Assembly: GCA_014385025.1 (NCBI GenBank)
Contig: JACRTB010000003.1
Coordinates: 124,001 to 188,000 of the forward strand
Direction of reading: 5' to 3'
Source: Yanshouia hominis
GTDB taxonomy: Bacteria > Bacillota > Clostridia > Oscillospirales > Ruminococcaceae
DNA length: 64,000 nucleotides
Both the position numbers and the translations under genes were made by a program. Under the pieces are notes generated by a model that made no database searches, was not told the origin of the DNA, and saw nothing but the letters and a program-made list of their open reading frames with translations. Position 1 is the first letter of the stretch. Every line of letters begins with the position of its first letter. This document shows, one piece after another, positions 1 to 7,814 of this stretch.

Positions 1-118
1 CTAAGAACACTCCGCCCAAAACGGGCTTATGGCGTGGCGCGCCCCCCGAACCGGATGGGGCATGCGCCGAACGTGGGAGGAAATACTCCGTTAACCACCA
101 CATCAAGGAGGAAATGCA
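1..118 (+). other. Leader upstream of rplA
   Basis: Noncoding stretch before rplA. A TAA at 2-4 could be the stop of an upstream gene, but too little is visible to name it. A strong ribosome binding site AAGGAGG lies at 105-111. No promoter is obvious, so rplA is probably transcribed from upstream. Confidence 0.4.
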
Positions 119-835
119 ATGAAGCGCGGAAAGAAATACGCCGAGAGCGCGAAGCTTGTTGAGAAGCTCAAGCTCTATGATACCGAGGAAGGTCTGGAGC
201 TCTGCACCAAGACCGCCAAGGCCAAGTTTGATGAAACTGTCGAGATCCACGTCCGTTTGGGCGTTGACTCCCGTCACGCGGATCAGCAGGTCCGCGGCGC
301 GGTCGTTCTCCCCAACGGAACCGGCAAGAGCGTCCGCGTCCTTGCGTTCTGCAAGGGCGACAACGTTCAGAAGGCCATCGACGCCGGCGCCGAGTTTGCC
401 GGATCGGATGAGTATGTTCACAAGATCCAGCAGGAAGGCTGGATGGATTTTGACGTCGTGATCGCCACCCCCGACATGATGGGCATGATCGGACGTCTGG
501 GCAAGATCCTTGGACCGCGCGGCCTGATGCCGAACCCCAAGGCTGGCACCGTCACCCCCGATATCGCCAAGGCTGTCACCGAGGCGAAGGCCGGTAAGAT
601 CGAGTACCGCTTGGATAAGACCAACATCATCCACTGCCCGATCGGCAAGGCTTCGTTCGGCACCCAGAAGCTGCAGGAGAACTTCGACGCGCTGATGGGC
701 GCGATCGTCAAGGCAAAGCCTGCCGCCGCCAAGGGCCAGTATGTCAAGAGCTGCGTTGTGGCCACCACCATGGGCCCCGGCGTTAAGATCAACCCCTCCA
801 AGTTCCAGGGCTCCACCGTTGCCCCGGAGAAGTAA
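119..835 (+). CDS. rplA: 50S ribosomal protein L1
   Basis: Ribosomal protein L1 binds 23S rRNA at the mobile L1 stalk and helps release deacylated tRNA; in many bacteria it also represses translation of its own mRNA. The 238-residue product has the usual family length, and the family signature [18 protein letters not shown] is at about residues 124-141. The start is fixed by AAGGAGG seven bases upstream of ATG 119. A strong intrinsic terminator follows at 853-892, so rplA is the last gene of its transcript. rplJ and rplL, which often follow L1, are not downstream here. The identification is secure from the sequence. Confidence 0.97.
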   Translation: MKRGKKYAESAKLVEKLKLYDTEEGLELCTKTAKAKFDETVEIHVRLGVDSRHADQQVRGAVVLPNGTGKSVRVLAFCKGDNVQKAIDAGAEFAGSDEYVHKIQQEGWMDFDVVIATPDMMGMIGRLGKILGPRGLMPNPKAGTVTPDIAKAVTEAKAGKIEYRLDKTNIIHCPIGKASFGTQKLQENFDALMGAIVKAKPAAAKGQYVKSCVVATTMGPGVKINPSKFQGSTVAPEK

Positions 836-852
836 GGGAAGTTCAGGCTGTC

Positions 853-892
853 AATCCCCCATGGAAACACCGGATGGGTTCCATGGGGGATT
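853..892 (+). terminator. Intrinsic terminator after rplA
   Basis: A 14-bp perfect stem (853-866 with 879-892) closes a 12-base loop and runs into a T tract at 890-895. It ends the ribosomal protein transcript 18 bases after the rplA stop codon. Confidence 0.9.
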
Positions 893-899
893 TTTATGT

Positions 900-1165
900 A
901 GCTTTAGTGGACAGAACCGCCGGCCATGCCGGTGAGGATAAAGAGCCTTCGCCCGAAGGACAGAACGAATCGGGCAGCGGACAAGAACCTTTGGATGATG
1001 GAAAACCTGCCCACAGAGGGGTCATTACCCGTCCGCGGGCGCTGCAAGAGAAGAAACTTCGGCGCCGTTTGAGAGGCTTTCCGGTACGGAGCCGTTTCAG
1101 GGCCGACTCAGGCTCACGATTTTTCCGGAGGTCCTGACTTTGAGAACACCAACATGCGTCGGTGC
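900..1165. ncRNA. Candidate structured noncoding element E1
   Basis: No gene with a ribosome binding site is visible in this gap. The stretch from about 903 aligns over some 250 bases with a second locus at 41755-42180. Shared blocks are ACAGAACC, GGTGAG, AAGAACCTTTGGAT, GAAAACCTGCC, CCCGT..GCGGGC, GCAAGAG, TTTCCGGTAC and GACTCA. Two short hairpins near the 5' end show compensating base pairs between the copies (for example G-C here, A-T there). Indels between the copies break every reading frame, which argues against a protein. RNA class and orientation are unknown; a decayed mobile repeat is the alternative. Confidence 0.4.
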
Positions 1166-1330
1166 CGTACCAGACGCCTGTAGACGCCGCTGGTATTGTT
1201 TGTCCTTATAAAGCGGCCGTCATTCATGCCGCATTCTCTTGAACGTGGCCATGATTTGCGGCGCGGACTCGACAAAAGCGCTCTGCCGCGGTAGAATAAA
1301 AAATAAAACATGCTGAAAGGATGGATCGCT

Positions 1331-1717
1331 TTGTCCTACCAATTCATCTGTTACCCCAAATGTACGACTTGTCAGAGGGCGCGGCGCTGGCTGATGGAAC
1401 ATGACGTCCCTTTTGCCGAACGGGATATTAAATCTGATCATCCCGCCGCCGGCGAGCTGGAAAGCTGGTATCGGGAATCGGGGCTGCCGCTCAAAAAGTT
1501 TTTCAATACCAGCGGCCTGCTCTATAAGTCCCTTGCCCTTCGGGAGAAGCTTCCCGGAATGGACGAACAGGAGCAGCTCGCGCTGCTGGCCACCGACGGG
1601 ATGCTGGTGCGCCGTCCGATTCTCGTGGGGAAAGAAACGGTGCTGGTCGGCTTTAGCGAGGAGGAATGGGAGCGCAGGCTGGGCAGGGGGGAATCATCCG
1701 ATGGAAACGCAGTTTGA
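1331..1717 (+). CDS. ArsC/Spx-family thioredoxin-fold protein
   Basis: Small thioredoxin-like protein of the arsenate reductase ArsC/Spx/YqgZ family, 128 residues. An N-terminal CxxC (C11-T-T-C14) sits in the family's YPKCTTC context. Family members either reduce substrates with glutathione or thioredoxin or, like Spx, bind RNA polymerase; the sequence alone does not decide which. I chose TTG 1331 because GAAAGGA (1315-1321) is correctly spaced for it and family proteins begin just before the first beta strand. An in-frame ATG at 1310 has no ribosome binding site. The gene overlaps the next one by 17 bases, so the two are translated together. A redox-active reductase or regulator is the safest description. 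Confidence 0.75.
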   Translation: MSYQFICYPKCTTCQRARRWLMEHDVPFAERDIKSDHPAAGELESWYRESGLPLKKFFNTSGLLYKSLALREKLPGMDEQEQLALLATDGMLVRRPILVGKETVLVGFSEEEWERRLGRGESSDGNAV

Positions 1718-1934
1718 GCTGCGCCACCTGACCTATTTCCAGAACAAGAATATTTTTGTCGGAAGCTGCGGCCCTCTGCGCTACCGGCTGGCCCCTAAGG
1801 GGGATTGCATTGAGGTAAGCGCATGGAAGGATGACCGCTGCTTTGAGGCGCAGGAGGCCCCCGAACAGACCCAGGTGCCGATCAGCGACGAAGGACTTGC
1901 AGAGGCGGTGGCATGGCTCAAAGGACGGATTTGA
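1701..1934 (+). CDS. Small conserved-type hypothetical protein
   Basis: 77-residue protein beginning MQ/ET-like (MET-QFELRHLTYF) whose ATG lies inside the 3' end of the ArsC-like gene, preceded by GGGGGGAA at 1686-1693. It has one predicted mixed alpha/beta domain with no signal peptide, membrane segment or cysteine pair. I do not recognise a family with certainty. The overlap with the upstream gene suggests translational coupling and a role linked to that redox protein. The acidic C-terminal half and normal codon use support it as a real gene. Confidence 0.6.
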   Translation: METQFELRHLTYFQNKNIFVGSCGPLRYRLAPKGDCIEVSAWKDDRCFEAQEAPEQTQVPISDEGLAEAVAWLKGRI

Positions 1935-1995
1935 ATCTGCCGGGCTTTGAGTACCCGTTGTTTCAGAGAGAAGGCAAAGGAAAGGGGGCTATCCG

Positions 1996-2724
1996 ATGAA
2001 AAAGGCGCTGGTTATGCTGCTCTGCGCAGGCTTTCTTCTGGTCGGCGGCTGCGGGCCGCGGACCTCTTTGAGGGAGGCCGCCTCCGAGCCGGGGTCGCTG
2101 AAAAGCGGAGAATCATCCCTGCCCGAGAGCGAACCGGAGGAGCCCGATCTTCTGGTTGCCGACGCCGCAATGTACCGGGGGACGATTACTTCGATGGCGG
2201 AGGGAGCGTCCGGCCTGCTCCTGACTTTGGAACAGGCCAAGGGAACCAACTTTGGAGCGGCTTCGATTGAGGCGCTTCTGCCGCCGGAGGCGGTCCTCAC
2301 CTTCCCGATCGGAGAGCTTGAGGAGGGTGGATATCTTGAGATTTATTACGGCGGTCCGCTTGAGGCGCAGCCGGTTACGGTCATTGCCGCAAATCTTTAC
2401 CCCTCTGCCGAGATGGTGAATTTTAACGGCGTGGTTGGGGAACTCCGGCCCGATCCGGAAGGCGCGGGGACAATCGTTCTGTTTGATATCGAAAACGGAC
2501 AGGAGGTTGTCTACCATTATGCGGTGGGGCAGACCCAGCTCTATCTCGATCTCACGCAGATTCAACCGGGGGATCAGCTTAATATCTTCCACCGGGGAAT
2601 CTATACCATGAGCCTGCCGCCGCAGGGCTCGGCCCTCGAAATTCGCAGGATTTCCAAGCCGCTGCCCGCCGCGCCCGCCCAGCCGGATGGGCTTGAACTC
2701 CCTGCTCTGGCGGATGGAAAATGA
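1996..2724 (+). CDS. Predicted lipoprotein of unknown function
   Basis: 242-residue exported protein. Residues 1-19 form a signal peptide with a lipobox ending LLVGGC, so it should be lipidated on that cysteine and held on the outer face of the membrane. A linker rich in Ser, Glu and Pro follows (about 20-50). The rest resembles two small beta-barrel repeats (about 55-140 and 145-230), each with alternating hydrophobic strands and a YY/GQ turn. No enzymatic motif is seen. It lies 61 bases after the small ORF, with AAAGG at 1976-1984 as ribosome binding site. No family name is offered. Confidence 0.7.
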   Translation: MKKALVMLLCAGFLLVGGCGPRTSLREAASEPGSLKSGESSLPESEPEEPDLLVADAAMYRGTITSMAEGASGLLLTLEQAKGTNFGAASIEALLPPEAVLTFPIGELEEGGYLEIYYGGPLEAQPVTVIAANLYPSAEMVNFNGVVGELRPDPEGAGTIVLFDIENGQEVVYHYAVGQTQLYLDLTQIQPGDQLNIFHRGIYTMSLPPQGSALEIRRISKPLPAAPAQPDGLELPALADGK

Positions 2725-2769
2725 ACGGACGGATGTGCTCCCATCCTCCGGTGGAATATTCAGGAAAAC

Positions 2770-2811
2770 AAAGAGGAACCGCTGCGAATTTTTTTGCAGC
2801 GGTTCCTCTTT
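2770..2811. terminator. Convergent intrinsic terminator
   Basis: A 16-bp perfect stem (2770-2785 with 2796-2811). Read on the minus strand it is followed by TTTGTTTTCC, so it best terminates the cupin gene. It can also block read-through from the lipoprotein gene on the plus strand. Confidence 0.8.
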
Positions 2812-2831
2812 GCGCGTCTACAGGCCCGTTT

Positions 2832-3221
2832 TTAAGGCCGGGAGTTTTGTTTGGCAGGATTGACGTCCCCTTCGGGCGGGACGATGCAGAGAAAGCGAAG
2901 CGGTTCCTCCGAATCATTGTAAAAACGATGCTCAAGCCCGCCGGGGACATGCATCCACATTCCGGCCTCCATCGGGGCGGTTTCTCCGCCGATTTCCGCC
3001 TTGCCGCATCCATTCAGACAGATCATCCAATGCGGCCAGGGATGGGTGTGAACCTTTTCGATTCCGGCGTGCGGCGCAAAGGTGAAACAGCGCATCACAT
3101 AGTCGCTCCAGAACCGGCCTTCCGGTCCGAAAACGACCCGCTTTTCAGAATTGGGGACAAAATTGGATTCGTTGTTGACCGGCAGATCTGAGATCCGCCC
3201 GATGTGTTCGGAAATGGACAT
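2832..3221 (-). CDS. Cupin-domain protein
   Basis: 129-residue single-domain cupin. The metal-binding cupin motif 1 is HTHPWPHWMICLNG (about residues 58-71), with the second motif in GGLEHRFYND near residue 98. Such small cupins bind a divalent metal and act as isomerases, dioxygenases or sugar/organic acid binding proteins. The substrate cannot be read from the sequence. ATG 3221 has AGGAGG nine bases upstream; an earlier in-frame ATG at 3257 has none. The gene stands alone on the minus strand, next to the repeat block that follows the GntR-family gene. Confidence 0.8.
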   Translation of the reverse strand: MSISEHIGRISDLPVNNESNFVPNSEKRVVFGPEGRFWSDYVMRCFTFAPHAGIEKVHTHPWPHWMICLNGCGKAEIGGETAPMEAGMWMHVPGGLEHRFYNDSEEPLRFLCIVPPEGDVNPAKQNSRP

Positions 3222-3262
3222 GGCATGTTTCCTCCTGTCTTGTTCTGGCTCCATCATACACC

Positions 3263-3562
3263 GCCGCAGGCTTAGGATGCAAGCCTAAAGCTCCCCGGAG
3301 AGAGGAAGACCGACCGGCCGTCCATCGCCCGGCAGGGGTGGTCGGGATGCTCCCGCATGGCCCGCCGCAGGCTTAGGATGCAAGCCTAAAGCTCCCCGGA
3401 GAGAGGAAGACCGACCGGCCGTCCGGTCATCGTCCGATAGGGGCGGTCGGGATGCTCCCGCATGGCCCGCCGCAGGCTTAGGATGCAAGCCTAAAGCTCC
3501 CCGGAGAGAGGAAGACCGACCGGCCGTCCGGTCATCGTCCGATAGGGGCGGTCGAGATGCTC
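3263..3562 (-). repeat. 105-bp tandem repeat of the GntR gene 3' end
   Basis: Three head-to-tail units start at about 3263, 3364 and 3469 (periods 101 and 105). The rightmost unit is the genuine end of the GntR-family gene. Each unit holds the last ~75 bases of coding sequence, the TAG stop and a downstream hairpin (AGGCTT-7-AAGCCT). The outer copy lacks 4 bases and has drifted; the middle copy is almost identical to the gene. The extra copies lie beyond the stop codon and do not alter the protein. Confidence 0.9.
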
Positions 3563-4234
3563 CCGCATGACCCGGCGCGCAGTCTCGGGGTCGTGCAGGG
3601 AAATCTGCCGGGCGATCTCCCGATGAAAGGAAAGGGTTTTCTTCCTCAGCTCCGGAGTCATTGCCCGGCTGATCTCGAGCAGTTGGTCGCGCATCAGCAC
3701 GCCGAAGGTATTCATCAGCTTCTTTCCCAGCCGGTTTTCGGCCATCGAGGCCACCTGCTCGTGAAATTCGTAGTCGATGTCGGCGAACTGTACCGGGTCC
3801 GGAGATGCTTGGTTCAGAAGCGCTTCGAGCCGGAGATTGATTTCGTCGAGGACGGCGGCTTGTTTGGCGCCGCCGCGTTCGGCGGCGTGGCCGACCGCTT
3901 CGATCTGCAGTGCCTGCCGCAGCTCGAACAGTTCGCGGTCGGTGATCCGCTCAAAGAGAAGCACCGAGAGCAGCGGAAGGTATCCTTCGCTGTCCCGCGG
4001 CTGGTTGATGAGAATTCCCCGGCGGGGGGCGACGGTGGCGATGCCGAGAAATTCCAGGACCCGCAGCGCCTCCCGCAGAGTCGGGCGGCTGACCCCGAGC
4101 ATGGACATCAGCTCCTGCTCGTTATAAAGCCGGTTGCCGTATTCCAGCTCCCCCCGCGCGATCAGGCCGACGATGGTACGGACGATGGTACGGTAGGCTT
4201 TCTGGGAACGAATGGGGGAGAGAGGGGCGTCCAT
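3491..4234 (-). CDS. GntR/FadR-family transcriptional regulator
   Basis: 247-residue DNA-binding repressor. An N-terminal winged helix-turn-helix (about residues 10-75) carries the family core GNRLYNEQELMSMLGVSRPTLREALRVLE in outline, and an all-helical FCD effector domain spans about 95-225. FCD regulators sense small carboxylates, often through a bound metal; the ligand is unknown. The ATG overlaps the stop codon of the DUF1667 gene (ATGA), so it is the last cistron of the dehydrogenase operon and probably autoregulates through the dyad at 7331-7344. Its final 25 codons are the unit that is tandemly copied downstream. Confidence 0.9.
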   Translation of the reverse strand: MDAPLSPIRSQKAYRTIVRTIVGLIARGELEYGNRLYNEQELMSMLGVSRPTLREALRVLEFLGIATVAPRRGILINQPRDSEGYLPLLSVLLFERITDRELFELRQALQIEAVGHAAERGGAKQAAVLDEINLRLEALLNQASPDPVQFADIDYEFHEQVASMAENRLGKKLMNTFGVLMRDQLLEISRAMTPELRKKTLSFHREIARQISLHDPETARRVMREHLDRPYRTMTGRPVGLPLSGEL

Positions 4235-4611
4235 CAGCCGTCCCTCCCATCGGAAGCCAGAACCGCGCGGGTGGCAATGACGTCCACGCCGAGGCCGAGC
4301 AGATTCCGAAGGACCGTTTGGCCCCGCCGGACCGGCGCTTCGAGAGAAACGGCATGGATGGCGCTGACGGCGCGAAAGATTTCTTCCTTTGGAATCGGTC
4401 CGGTCAGGCGCACCGAGCAGAGGGGGAGCGTGCCGCCGCGCACCGTCACCGAGGTAGCGATGTTCCGCATCGGACAGGTCAGCTCCTGCCGGACATACTC
4501 GCGTCCGCGCGGGCAGCGGTTTCCTTCACAGCCGGTCAGCCCGCCGCCCTCGGCGGAGGCGGTGATTTCGCAGCCGTTGGGGCAGAGGATACAGGTAAAA
4601 GTCCTAGTCAT
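4234..4611 (-). CDS. DUF1667 iron-sulfur-type protein
   Basis: 125-residue protein of the DUF1667 family. It has an N-terminal CxxxxC pair (CILCPNGC) followed by GCEGNRCPRG and CPMR, giving six cysteines in the first 55 residues that could hold an Fe-S cluster. Family members are encoded with GlpA-like and flavin oxidoreductase genes and are thought to be the small electron-transfer or membrane-anchoring subunit of anaerobic glycerol-3-phosphate dehydrogenase-like complexes. The start ATG overlaps the end of the flavoprotein gene by 8 bases and its stop overlaps the regulator start, so it is translationally coupled on both sides. Confidence 0.85.
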   Translation of the reverse strand: MTRTFTCILCPNGCEITASAEGGGLTGCEGNRCPRGREYVRQELTCPMRNIATSVTVRGGTLPLCSVRLTGPIPKEEIFRAVSAIHAVSLEAPVRRGQTVLRNLLGLGVDVIATRAVLASDGRDG

Positions 4612-5842
4612 CTTGAAGCACCACCTTGATCGGAGATTGAGAGAGGAAGGCGGCCGCCGGAATGGATAACCGCTCCATCTCCGCGGGGTTGGCGCGGGGA
4701 AGCCGCTTCGAAGCAATCCGCTTCCCGTCCTGCACCGCGGAAACGATGCATCCCCGCATGGGGCGGCGGGGGCGGAAGGAGACGGTGACATCCGCCTTCC
4801 CGCTGACCGTTTGGGGAATGACATGGCCGCAGCCCTCGCCGGAAACCTCAATGGGGCATCCGCGCAGCGAGCCGGAGCAGAACTCCAGCACCGAATCGGC
4901 GAGTGCTTCCGCCTCGAGCGAGACGAAATCCACCAGATCGTGGACATGCAGGACGTTGCCCGCCGAAAAGATTCCGGGAATGCTGGTCTGATAGTGCTCG
5001 TCCACCACCGCACCCGCGGTGCCCGGGTCGATTTGGACGCCCGCCATGCGGGTCAGTTCATTTTCGGGAATCAGTCCGACCGAAAGAATCAGTGTGTCGC
5101 AGGGAATTTCGCGCTCGGTTCCGGGGATCGGACGGCGGGCCACGTCAACCTCGCTGACCACGACGGAGGACAGACGGGAATCCCCGTTGATTTGGGTGAC
5201 GGTGTGGCTCAGATACAGCGGAATTCCGTAGTCGTTGAGGCATTGCTCAATGTTGCGGGGCAGGCCGCTGGGATAGGGCTGAATTTCAAAGACCGCCTTG
5301 ACATGAGCCCCTTCGAGGGTGAGACGGCGCGCCATAATCATGCCGATGTCCCCCGAACCGAGAATGACCGCCTCACGGCCCACCATGGTGTTTTTGAGGT
5401 TCATATAAGTCTGGGCAACCCCGGCGGTAAAGACGCCGGAGGGCCGCCGCCCCGGGATGGAAAGCGCGCCGCGGGTCCGTTCGCGGCAGCCCATCGCCAG
5501 AATGACCGCCTGTGCCCGATAGACCCGCAGCCCCTCGCGGGTCGCGGCGGTGACCACCCGGCCGGAGGTCAGGCCGATGACCGTCGCGCCGGTGACAATC
5601 TCAAGGCCAAGCCCGACGGCGCGCTCGGTAAAGCGCGCGGCGTATTCCGGACCGGAAAGGGTCTCTCCAAAGCGGGTCAGGCCGAATCCGTCGTGGATGC
5701 ACTGGCGCAGGATCCCGCCCGGTTCCCGTTCCCGTTCCAGCAGGACGATATCCCGCTCGCCGCGGTCGTAAAGCCGCAGCGCTGCGGCGAGTCCGGCCGG
5801 GCCGGCCCCGATGATTACGATCTTTTTTTCAACCGCTTTCAT
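4604..5842 (-). CDS. FAD-dependent NAD(P)-type oxidoreductase
   Basis: 412-residue flavoprotein of the pyridine nucleotide-disulfide oxidoreductase superfamily. The FAD dinucleotide motif GAGPAGLAAALRLYDRG is at about residues 12-28, a second glycine-rich motif VILGSGDIGMIMARRL near 160, and the second FAD contact TSIPGIFSAGN near 280. A cysteine-bearing tail (about 310-380) follows. It is the middle gene of a set (GlpA-like, this protein, DUF1667) common in Clostridia and Thermotogae, where it is annotated as a GlpB-like subunit or sarcosine-oxidase-alpha-like protein. It probably passes electrons from the upstream dehydrogenase. Start ATG 5842 overlaps the preceding stop. Confidence 0.88.
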   Translation of the reverse strand: MKAVEKKIVIIGAGPAGLAAALRLYDRGERDIVLLEREREPGGILRQCIHDGFGLTRFGETLSGPEYAARFTERAVGLGLEIVTGATVIGLTSGRVVTAATREGLRVYRAQAVILAMGCRERTRGALSIPGRRPSGVFTAGVAQTYMNLKNTMVGREAVILGSGDIGMIMARRLTLEGAHVKAVFEIQPYPSGLPRNIEQCLNDYGIPLYLSHTVTQINGDSRLSSVVVSEVDVARRPIPGTEREIPCDTLILSVGLIPENELTRMAGVQIDPGTAGAVVDEHYQTSIPGIFSAGNVLHVHDLVDFVSLEAEALADSVLEFCSGSLRGCPIEVSGEGCGHVIPQTVSGKADVTVSFRPRRPMRGCIVSAVQDGKRIASKRLPRANPAEMERLSIPAAAFLSQSPIKVVLQDD

Positions 5843-7302
5843 TGTGGATGCACCTCCCCGGTGAAAAGCCAGGAGCCCTCTCGGGAATAGAGCAGCTCCT
5901 CCCGGCTGAGACCGGTTTCCGCCATCAGAAGATCGGCCAGCCGCGTCTGGCAGTAGCCGCCTTGGCAGCGCCCCATCATTGCCCGGCAGCGGTATTTGAC
6001 GCCGGTCAGGGTGCGCGCGGGCAGCGGGGAACGAAGCGCCGCCAGCACTTCGGCTTTGGTAATCGTTTCACAGCGGCAGATGATTTCGCCGTAATCGGGA
6101 TTTTGACGGATCAGTTCGGCCTGCTGCTCCGGCGTTTTGTCCCGGAAGGAAGGAATCCGCCGCCGGATCGGATCAAAGAAGGGGTTTTGCTCGAGCGGCT
6201 CAATCTCCCGGATCAGCCGGATCACCTCATGGGCAATCGGCAGCGCAGCGGTCAGGCCGGGGGATTCGATGCCCACGAGGTTGACCGCGCGGGGCGCGAG
6301 GTCATCCCGGCGTTCAATGACAAAGTCATGGTAGCCGCCCGTCTTTTTGCCGCTGAGCTTGGGACGGATCCCGGAAAAATTGCGGATAAAGAATTCCCGT
6401 TTCAGGTGCGGAAAAATTCGTGATCCGTCGGCGATCAGCAGATCCATCACCTTTTGGGTGACGGCGTAATCTTCCCGTCCGTCGATGTACTCGTTGCTCG
6501 GACCTACCATGATATTGCCGTCAACGGTGGGGGTCAGGTGGATTCCGAGCCCGCCCGTCTTATAGTTTGGGACGGGGTACGCGGGCAGGGGGAGCATCGG
6601 CCCGAGGCGCGGATCGAGTAAAAAATATTCCCCGCGGCAGGGATAAATCTCATATCCCGGAATTCCCAGCATATCGGAAATCCTGTCGGCAAAAAGCCCT
6701 GCCGCGTTGACCACCCAGCGGGTCTCAAACTGCTCGCCGCCCGCGGCAAGCAGCCAGGAATCCTTTGTGCGCGTAATTTCGGTGACCGGGTGGGAGAAGA
6801 AAAATTCCGCGCCGTTTTTGGCGGCGTTCTCGGCCAGCCCCAGCGTGTACTGGAACGGGCTGAGAATGCCGGTGGAGCCGGAATAGAGGGCAAACTCCCC
6901 TTCGACCGCCGGGGCCAGCTCTCGGATCCGTTCCCGGCCGACCATCTCAAAGCCGGGAGCACCGTTCTGTTCCCCGCGTGCCTTGAGGGCCAGCAGGCGG
7001 TCGTAATCGTCGGCGGTAAAGCCGACAATCAGTTTGCCGGTGCGCTTATAGGGGACATCCAGTTCGGCCGCGATCCGGTCGAAGGCGCGGTTTCCCTCAA
7101 CACAAAAGCGCGCCATTTTGCTGCCCGGCTCGTTGTTGAAGCCTGCGTGAAGCACCCCGGAATTACGGGCGCTCGTCCCGCCGAGAAGGTCCGGACCGCG
7201 TTCAAGCACACCGATTTTCAGCCGGTATCGGGAAAGCTCCCGCGCGATCGCGCTGCCGATTACTCCAGCGCCGATGATGACGAGGTCAAAGAGGCGGTTC
7301 AT
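5839..7302 (-). CDS. GlpA-like FAD-dependent dehydrogenase with BFD-type Fe-S domain
   Basis: 487-residue enzyme with an N-terminal DAO-type FAD domain (GAGVIGSAIARELSRYRL, about residues 11-28; about 1-370). A C-terminal BFD-like [2Fe-2S] domain (about 400-470) has the pattern CxC near 403 and CQGGYC near 448. This architecture matches anaerobic glycerol-3-phosphate dehydrogenase subunit A and L-2-hydroxyglutarate dehydrogenase relatives, so it oxidises a 2-hydroxy acid or glycerol 3-phosphate. No glpK or glpF is nearby, so the substrate remains open. It is the first gene of a four-gene operon; GAAAGGA lies 13 bases upstream of ATG 7302. Expression should respond to the FadR-type regulator encoded at the operon's end. 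Confidence 0.88.
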   Translation of the reverse strand: MNRLFDLVIIGAGVIGSAIARELSRYRLKIGVLERGPDLLGGTSARNSGVLHAGFNNEPGSKMARFCVEGNRAFDRIAAELDVPYKRTGKLIVGFTADDYDRLLALKARGEQNGAPGFEMVGRERIRELAPAVEGEFALYSGSTGILSPFQYTLGLAENAAKNGAEFFFSHPVTEITRTKDSWLLAAGGEQFETRWVVNAAGLFADRISDMLGIPGYEIYPCRGEYFLLDPRLGPMLPLPAYPVPNYKTGGLGIHLTPTVDGNIMVGPSNEYIDGREDYAVTQKVMDLLIADGSRIFPHLKREFFIRNFSGIRPKLSGKKTGGYHDFVIERRDDLAPRAVNLVGIESPGLTAALPIAHEVIRLIREIEPLEQNPFFDPIRRRIPSFRDKTPEQQAELIRQNPDYGEIICRCETITKAEVLAALRSPLPARTLTGVKYRCRAMMGRCQGGYCQTRLADLLMAETGLSREELLYSREGSWLFTGEVHPQ

Positions 7303-7330
7303 CTGTGTTTCAGTCCTTTCAAAAAGATTA

Positions 7331-7375
7331 TTCAGTTTACTGAATTTATTATAATTTGTTTCGTATAAATGTCAA
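7331..7375 (-). promoter_or_regulatory. Promoter plus operator dyad of the dehydrogenase operon
   Basis: Read on the minus strand: TTGACA (7375-7370), a 16-base spacer and TATAAT (7353-7348), followed at once by TTCAGT-TT-ACTGAA (7344-7331), a perfect 6-bp dyad over the likely transcription start. This is a classic repressor operator position, and the FadR-family gene in the same operon is the obvious ligand. Confidence 0.8.
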
Positions 7376-7383
7376 GGAAAAAG

Positions 7384-7420
7384 AAAAGCGAAGCCTGCCG
7401 ATTAGGCAGGTTTCGCTTTT
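7384..7420 (-). terminator. Intrinsic terminator on the minus strand
   Basis: A 16-bp stem (7384-7399 with 7405-7420, one mismatch) is followed on the minus strand by TTTTCTTTTT. It lies between the small minus-strand ORF at 7478-7654 and the dehydrogenase operon promoter, and insulates one from the other. A second GC-rich hairpin at 7427-7456 precedes it. Confidence 0.8.
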
Positions 7421-7477
7421 CGGAGGACTGTCCGGTGAAAGAGCGGTCACCCGGACAGGCGAAGATGGGGAAATGGA

Positions 7478-7654
7478 TCAATCGCTGCATCCAAGGGAGG
7501 AATACCAGAGCTTCCCGGTCAGCGCCCGGTACTGCTCGGCTTCCTGTGCGATCCTGCATGACGGACTGCTCCGCCGCATGGGCGGGGCGATCGGCTCTCT
7601 TTTCGGGCGCTGCATCCCGAAGAGGCCGGTTGTTCTCTGTGTGAGCGTATCCAT
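7478..7654 (-). CDS. Possible small basic protein
   Basis: 58-codon reading frame starting at ATG 7654 with AAAGGGG nine bases upstream and a convincing minus-strand terminator about 60 bases after its stop. The predicted peptide is basic and Arg/Ser/Pro-rich with no known motif. The gene is supported only by its expression signals; it is divergent from the LysR gene, and LysR regulators often control the divergent neighbour. It could equally be a small RNA transcript. Confidence 0.35.
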   Translation of the reverse strand: MDTLTQRTTGLFGMQRPKREPIAPPMRRSSPSCRIAQEAEQYRALTGKLWYSSLGCSD

Positions 7655-7748
7655 ACCGTCATCCCCTTTCTGGCGTGGTTTCCCTTTCTTCACTGTCATC
7701 CTAACACAGATATATTATTATGTAAAATATAAGAAATCTAATTAAAAT

Positions 7749-7765
7749 AATAGGAACAGCCTATT
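7749..7765. promoter_or_regulatory. LysR-type T-N11-A box
   Basis: Interrupted dyad AATAGG-5-CCTATT, which contains the canonical LysR motif T-N11-A (7751 to 7763). It lies 50 bases upstream of the LysR start codon in the A+T-rich divergent spacer, so it is a likely autoregulatory site. Confidence 0.5.
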
Positions 7766-7814
7766 GATTTTTGAACTTCCGCTCCGTTACAATGAGATCA
7801 AGGGGGAATGAGGC

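Noticed and set aside
1-118. 3' end of rplK
   Set aside because: Only a TAA at position 2-4 is visible, so the upstream gene cannot be named.
874-1137. Possible 87-residue protein in element E1
   Set aside because: The homologous element E2 does not keep the frame, and the start overlaps the rplA terminator.
3285-3488. 67-codon frame within the GntR 3' repeats
   Set aside because: It is produced by repeated gene-end sequence in a shifted frame, with no ribosome binding site.
3263-3562. CRISPR array
   Set aside because: The units are entire copies of gene end plus flank, with no repeat-spacer alternation and no cas genes.
3557-4669. 370-codon plus-strand frame opposite the GntR regulator
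   Set aside because: The minus-strand genes are coupled by overlapping starts and have clear domains; the plus frame has no motif.
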